A DNA stretch of 64,000 nt from Paenibacillus helianthi (GTDB lineage Bacteria; Bacillota; Bacilli; Paenibacillales; Paenibacillaceae), in assembly GCF_001909055.1 (NCBI RefSeq), contig NZ_LVWI01000037.1, positions 1 through 64,000 on the forward strand. Reading direction: 5' to 3'. Below, piece by piece: positions 60,209 to 64,000 of the stretch; positions within the stretch are counted from its first letter, which is position 1; every line of letters starts with the position of its first letter. The position numbers were made by a program, and so were the translations under genes. The notes under the pieces were generated by a model. That model made no database searches. It was not told the DNA's origin and was given only the letters and a program-made list of their open reading frames with translations.

Positions 60209-61195
60209 ATGAGTCAAGTTACCGCTTCATCTTCAGGAGTCCGCACAGCGCCGCTGCGCAGCGGATTCTGGCTGGTTGTTCTGGGCGCTGCACTTTGGGG
60301 CGTTGATCCGTTGTTCCGCATTATTCTGCTCAAATCACTGACCTCTTCACAGATTGTGCTGCTGGAGCATGTCGTGCTCTTTTTGGCCGCAGCCCCTGTG
60401 CTGTGGCGCCACCGCGCTGAGCTTAAGTCGGTCCGTCTGCGCCAGGCTGTTGCGCTGCTTATTGTATCTTGGGGCGGTTCGGCTGTGGCTACGATACTCT
60501 TCACCAAGGCCTTATCCACAGGCGATCTGAATGCGGTCCTTCTGCTGCAAAAGCTGCAGCCGCTGTTCGCCATCGGCCTGGCCGCCGTCATGCTGAAGGA
60601 GCGCCTGCCCAGAAATTTCGGGCCGTTGATCTTCGTAGCTCTGGCCGGAACGTATCTGCTGACCTTCGGCTGGACCATTCCTTTCGGCCATGTGAACAGC
60701 TTCATCGGTGTCAGCAGTCTGATGGCGCTGGGAGCAGCCGCCTTATGGGGCGGATCTACGGTGATGGGACGATATCTGCTGGGCTCGATGAAATACGAAA
60801 CGGTCACTTCATTGCGCTTCATTCTGGCACTGCCTTTGCTGTTCGTCATTACGAGTATGGAGGGGGCCCCTTGGCAGATCCATGGCGGCTTGGGTGCATC
60901 GTCAGCGATTGCGGTCAATCTGCTGCTGCAGGCGCTGCTGCCCGGACTGCTCAGTATGCTGCTCTATTACAAAGGCCTTAACACCACCAAAGCCTCTTTT
61001 GCTACGCTTGCCGAGCTCAGCTTTCCTATGACGGGTATCCTGATTAACTGGATTGTCTACCACCAGCTGGTCACATTGCCACAAATTGCCGGCTTTGCGC
61101 TCATCTGGACGGCCTTGTTCTTCATCTCGAATCAGCAGAGCCGGCAGGTGGTACCGGCAAGCCTTGAATTATCCACAACAAAGCGCACCGCCTGA
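60209..61195 (+). CDS. EamA/DMT transporter under FMN riboswitch, candidate riboflavin importer
   Basis: The 328-residue ten-helix drug/metabolite transporter has two EamA repeats (VVLGAALWGVDPLFRI and LGAAALWGGSTVMGRY as their starts). RibN of other bacteria is an EamA-type riboflavin importer under FMN control, so this may be the same function; the family name does not by itself prove it. Starts at the ATG 60209 with AAGGAG eight bases before it; an ATG one codon earlier is also possible. No rib biosynthesis genes are near. Terminator follows at 61227. Confidence 0.88.
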   Translation: MSQVTASSSGVRTAPLRSGFWLVVLGAALWGVDPLFRIILLKSLTSSQIVLLEHVVLFLAAAPVLWRHRAELKSVRLRQAVALLIVSWGGSAVATILFTKALSTGDLNAVLLLQKLQPLFAIGLAAVMLKERLPRNFGPLIFVALAGTYLLTFGWTIPFGHVNSFIGVSSLMALGAAALWGGSTVMGRYLLGSMKYETVTSLRFILALPLLFVITSMEGAPWQIHGGLGASSAIAVNLLLQALLPGLLSMLLYYKGLNTTKASFATLAELSFPMTGILINWIVYHQLVTLPQIAGFALIWTALFFISNQQSRQVVPASLELSTTKRTA

Positions 61196-61226
61196 GGGGA
61201 GTGACCCCAGGGCACTGATGTACAAT

Positions 61227-61265
61227 AAGAGGCCTCCCAGCCACATGGCGGGAGGCCTCTTTTTT
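61227..61265. terminator. Bidirectional terminator
   Basis: AAGAGGCCTCCC (61227-61238) pairs with GGGAGGCCTCTT (61250-61261) with a GCC/GGC extension; T-runs on both sides serve the EamA gene and the minus-strand gene at 61328. Confidence 0.85.
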
Positions 61266-61327
61266 ATCGAATAACCAGAGATAGCAGACCGGGTCAGATG
61301 ATCAGTCAACCTGCTGGCGATTAGCTG

Positions 61328-62497
61328 TCAGTAGTCCATATTTGGAGTGAGAACAATGGAGCTATAGCCCAACAGCTTCAGCTGTTCACGGGTCAAATAC
61401 ATTCTGCCCCCGGTGATGAAGCTGTTCGAGGGTGTAAGTACTAGACTTGCACTGCTGCCAGTCAGCTCATACCGGTAATCCGCTGCCTTATAGGATGACT
61501 TTTGCGGCTGCAGCCGGAGATTCCAGCCAAGAGCAGCGGCCAGAGGCTTAACGGGTAGCCAGGTTACCCCCTCTTTGGCAAATGCCGCAGGAATTCCGAC
61601 ACTTGTACCATCCACATTAACGAAGTACTCATTCTCCTGTAATACCGGTACCTGGATAACAGGCAATTCATTCACTGCTAATTCCTGCGGAAGCTTCGAC
61701 ACCAGCGGGGGAGTGGTATACGGGAACAAAGCCTTCATTTCGCTATTGCCGTCCAGCAGTCTTGAGGTGCCGGTCTTCAGGTCATAGATCCATGGCAGGC
61801 GCTGGGGCTCGTTCTTGACGTATAGCAGTATGCCTTTTGCCCGGTTCCAGTTATATAGTGAGCCTTTCAGCAATTCTTTCCGCTCACCAGTGGCTGGATC
61901 ATAGGTCCTGATCACATTCTGCTTCGTCGTCTCGAGATAGCCATTCTCCAGCAGGGTATGTCCATTCAGCCAGAAGGCGTCAAACCTTCTTTCGGTGGAA
62001 TTGTAGATCGAGACAGCACGGGTTTGCATGTTTTTCAGGTAATAGTCCCGAATCTTGGCAACGTGACCGCTATAAGGCTTAACCCCCGGGACGAAGAGAT
62101 AACGGGAGCGTTCAAGGTATCCCCACTTGCCGTCAGGAGAAACCGTGTAGGGGGTTTTGCGGATAATGGTTTCTTTTTTTACATCATATACATAGCTTTG
62201 CTCCGGATCATCATAACCCGACAACCTTAGCAGCCCGCTGCCATCCTGAACAAAGGAATGGAAAGGCTCCTGCCATTTGGCATAGCTCCCATCCGCCTGT
62301 CTGGCAATAACTGCAGCATCAAAATGATCGCCATTTAACTGGCTGACAGAATACAGCTCGATTCCCTTCACTTCATCCTGATAAGTCTCATATACTTGGA
62401 CCTTGTCGGCAGCGTGAGCTGTAAGCGGAAGTGTTAGAGCTATCAGTACAGAAGCCGTCATTCCCAGGCGAATTGTTGTTTTTAGAGCTTGATTCAT
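61328..62497 (-). CDS. Secreted protein with copper-amine-oxidase-type stalk domain
   Basis: The protein of about 389 residues has a signal peptide (about 1-29), a central beta-rich region with WD/propeller-like repeats (for example YDVKKETIIRKTPYTVSPDGKWGYLERS, YDPATGERKELL, YDLKTGTSRLLDG) and a C-terminal copper-amine-oxidase N-like domain (FVNVDGTSVGIPAAFAKEGVTWLPVKPLAAALGWNLR; YLTREQLKLLG). Such domains are common cell-wall-associated modules in Paenibacillus. GGGAGGGTGA precedes the ATG at 62497. Function unknown. Confidence 0.78.
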   Translation of the reverse strand: MNQALKTTIRLGMTASVLIALTLPLTAHAADKVQVYETYQDEVKGIELYSVSQLNGDHFDAAVIARQADGSYAKWQEPFHSFVQDGSGLLRLSGYDDPEQSYVYDVKKETIIRKTPYTVSPDGKWGYLERSRYLFVPGVKPYSGHVAKIRDYYLKNMQTRAVSIYNSTERRFDAFWLNGHTLLENGYLETTKQNVIRTYDPATGERKELLKGSLYNWNRAKGILLYVKNEPQRLPWIYDLKTGTSRLLDGNSEMKALFPYTTPPLVSKLPQELAVNELPVIQVPVLQENEYFVNVDGTSVGIPAAFAKEGVTWLPVKPLAAALGWNLRLQPQKSSYKAADYRYELTGSSASLVLTPSNSFITGGRMYLTREQLKLLGYSSIVLTPNMDY

Positions 62498-62664
62498 TGC
62501 GGTCACCCTCCCCTTTTGTTAATAACTGTTAATATAGACTGCATTCATTGCCGGAAAGTTTCGCTAAGGTTGTGAACACAAGTGTATTCCAGTGATTACC
62601 TTTGCGTCCCTGAATAAACTTTGTACAATAAGAGCTATCGACTCAGGTACGGGATGTGAAACCG

Positions 62665-64000
62665 ATGTACAGATATAACTTGTTCAGCAAAATCGTAGGG
62701 ATTATGGTCATTATGCTCATCCCGATCACCCTTCTATATTTCTTCTCTAACAAAACGACCACCGATGTGCTGCGCAGTGAGCTGAACACCTCGAATAATA
62801 CCCAGCTCCGCTTTTTTCAGAATCAGGTAGAGTCCCAGATGGAGCTGCTGTCCTCCTGGCCGATCCTGCTCATTCACGATCCGGATATTTTGACGCTGAA
62901 GGATATGGCACCGGAACAAGAAAACTTGAATCTGAAGGCGATTCAGCTTGTTAAGCGCATACAGACCAAAATCAGCATTCAGGAAAGCTCCTCCAATTGG
63001 AACAGCAAGCTGTCGCTTTATTCCCCTGCGGTCCGCCGGATGGTGACGGAGAATGATGCGCTGCCGTATAGTGACGACGAGCTCAGGAATGAGGTTAAAA
63101 CCGGCTGGCAGGTGAATACCATCAAGGATCAGGGCGAAGAGCGCTTCCTGTTCTCCTGGTTTTCCTACACACCCTCTATGCCGCAGTTCTCTCCCGGAAG
63201 GGCAGAGACCATTATGAAAGTGGAGTTCGACAGCCGGAATATTGAGGATATGCTGGATCAATTCAAGAGCGATGGCCGAAGAGACCCGTTCTATTATAAA
63301 CAGGGTACAGGGCTGATATATAACCGCAGTGCCGACCGGGCTCTGGTGGAGCAGCTGGTGAAGCAGCTGGAACCAAAAGAGCTGACCGGAAGCGGGAACC
63401 GGACACTGGAGATTGGGCAGAAATCCTACAGTGTTAATATTGTCTATTCCTCCAAGATGGGATGGACCCTTATCGACTATATGCCACTGTCTGAAATTCT
63501 GCAGCCCATCCATACCTCCAACCGGCTGTTTTATTTCTCAGTCAGCGCCTTGCTGCTAATGAGCTGTCTTACTGCCTATTTATTGTACGTACAGGTGCAA
63601 GTGCCCGTCAGACAACTGGTAGGCGGATTTCAAAAGCTCAAACAGGGGGATTATTCGGTCCGTATGGGGATCAAGGGCAGAAACGAGTTCAGCTTCCTCT
63701 CGATCCGGTTCAACAGTATGGTGGAGCAGATGCAGGAACTGATTGAAAAGGTGCTGATGGAAAAGATCCATGTGCGAGAGGCTAGGCTGAAGCAGCTGCA
63801 GTCACAGATCAATCCCCATTTTTTCTACAATTGTTTCTCTTTTATTACAAGCATGGCCAAGCTGGACAATATGAAAGCAGTGGTGGGGATGTCCCATCAT
63901 TTGTCCCGTTATTACAGGTACACCACCCGGCAGGAGCGGGAGATGGTCCCGCTTCCCGAAGAGGTGGAGTTCGTGACGCATTACCTGGAGATTCAGAACA
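62665..64000 (+). CDS. Sensor histidine kinase, YesM type (runs off the window)
   Basis: 445 codons are visible. Features are TM1 (about 7-25), an extracellular sensor domain, TM2 (about 286-307), a HAMP linker (QVPVRQLVGGFQKLKQGDYSVRMGI) and the start of the His_kinase domain with QINPHFFYNCFSF (phosphoacceptor His about residue 385) and YYRYTTRQEREMVPL. The GHKL ATPase part and any YesN-type partner lie beyond base 64000. Start taken as the ATG at 62665 with a weak GGGATGTG site. Confidence 0.9.
   Translation, partial: MYRYNLFSKIVGIMVIMLIPITLLYFFSNKTTTDVLRSELNTSNNTQLRFFQNQVESQMELLSSWPILLIHDPDILTLKDMAPEQENLNLKAIQLVKRIQTKISIQESSSNWNSKLSLYSPAVRRMVTENDALPYSDDELRNEVKTGWQVNTIKDQGEERFLFSWFSYTPSMPQFSPGRAETIMKVEFDSRNIEDMLDQFKSDGRRDPFYYKQGTGLIYNRSADRALVEQLVKQLEPKELTGSGNRTLEIGQKSYSVNIVYSSKMGWTLIDYMPLSEILQPIHTSNRLFYFSVSALLLMSCLTAYLLYVQVQVPVRQLVGGFQKLKQGDYSVRMGIKGRNEFSFLSIRFNSMVEQMQELIEKVLMEKIHVREARLKQLQSQINPHFFYNCFSFITSMAKLDNMKAVVGMSHHLSRYYRYTTRQEREMVPLPEEVEFVTHYLEIQN

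Noticed and set aside
1-64000. CRISPR array, rRNA or tRNA genes
   Set aside because: No direct repeats with regular spacers and no recognisable RNA gene sequences were found.

Overview
The window reads as the chromosome of a spore-forming Firmicute, most likely Paenibacillus. The evidence is the gene order fur - yqzK - xerD - deoB - punA - pdp - dacF - spoIIAA - spoIIAB - sigF (the Bacillus order with extra phosphorylases), a GerA-type germinant receptor operon, YesM/YesN-type two-component systems, a perfect Bacillus-type Fur box and an FMN riboswitch. The genus is inferred from synteny and protein style, not from a search.

1-14.9 kb is a decaying prophage of the PBSX/skin (XkdE-K, YqbF-K) type. 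It keeps a ParB-methyltransferase, the small terminase, portal, protease/scaffold-like protein, capsid and connector genes. The large terminase and the minor head protein each carry a one-base deletion, a small pre-sheath gene has an in-frame amber stop, and the tail sheath is cut after about 85 codons by an IS1182-type transposase that is itself 5'-truncated and frameshifted. Tail, lysis and integration genes are not seen. Three cargo genes sit between phage genes: a YjaB-like acetyltransferase, an AT-rich minus-strand gene of unknown function, and a small membrane protein.

14.9-27 kb returns to host genes: a secreted metallo-beta-lactamase-fold protein with a DUF3006 partner, Fur, XerD, a pentose/nucleoside salvage run (deoB, two adjacent purine nucleoside phosphorylases, pyrimidine nucleoside phosphorylase), DacF and the forespore sigma-F operon with a candidate sigma-H promoter.

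27-37 kb holds an unusual ECF-sigma/DUF1835 fusion, a zinc-ribbon protein, a TetR regulator beside an oleate hydratase, and a Fur-box-controlled operon of two ferric-siderophore permeases plus a ferredoxin-NADP reductase. 37-41 kb is a GerA-type A-C-B operon. 41.9-53.8 kb is a uronate-polysaccharide locus: two sugar permeases, a solute-binding lipoprotein, a sensor kinase and AraC-type regulator, a heparinase II/III-like lyase, a GH88 unsaturated glucuronyl hydrolase and a DUF2264 protein. The logic would be sense and import oligosaccharides, then degrade them inside the cell; the transporter ATPase must be encoded elsewhere.

53.9-64 kb carries a GNAT acetyltransferase, an AI-2E-type permease, two esterase/hydrolase genes, a membrane-anchored PstS-like protein, an FMN riboswitch with terminator in front of an EamA transporter (a candidate riboflavin importer), a secreted protein with a copper-amine-oxidase-type stalk domain, and a second YesM-type kinase that runs off the window.
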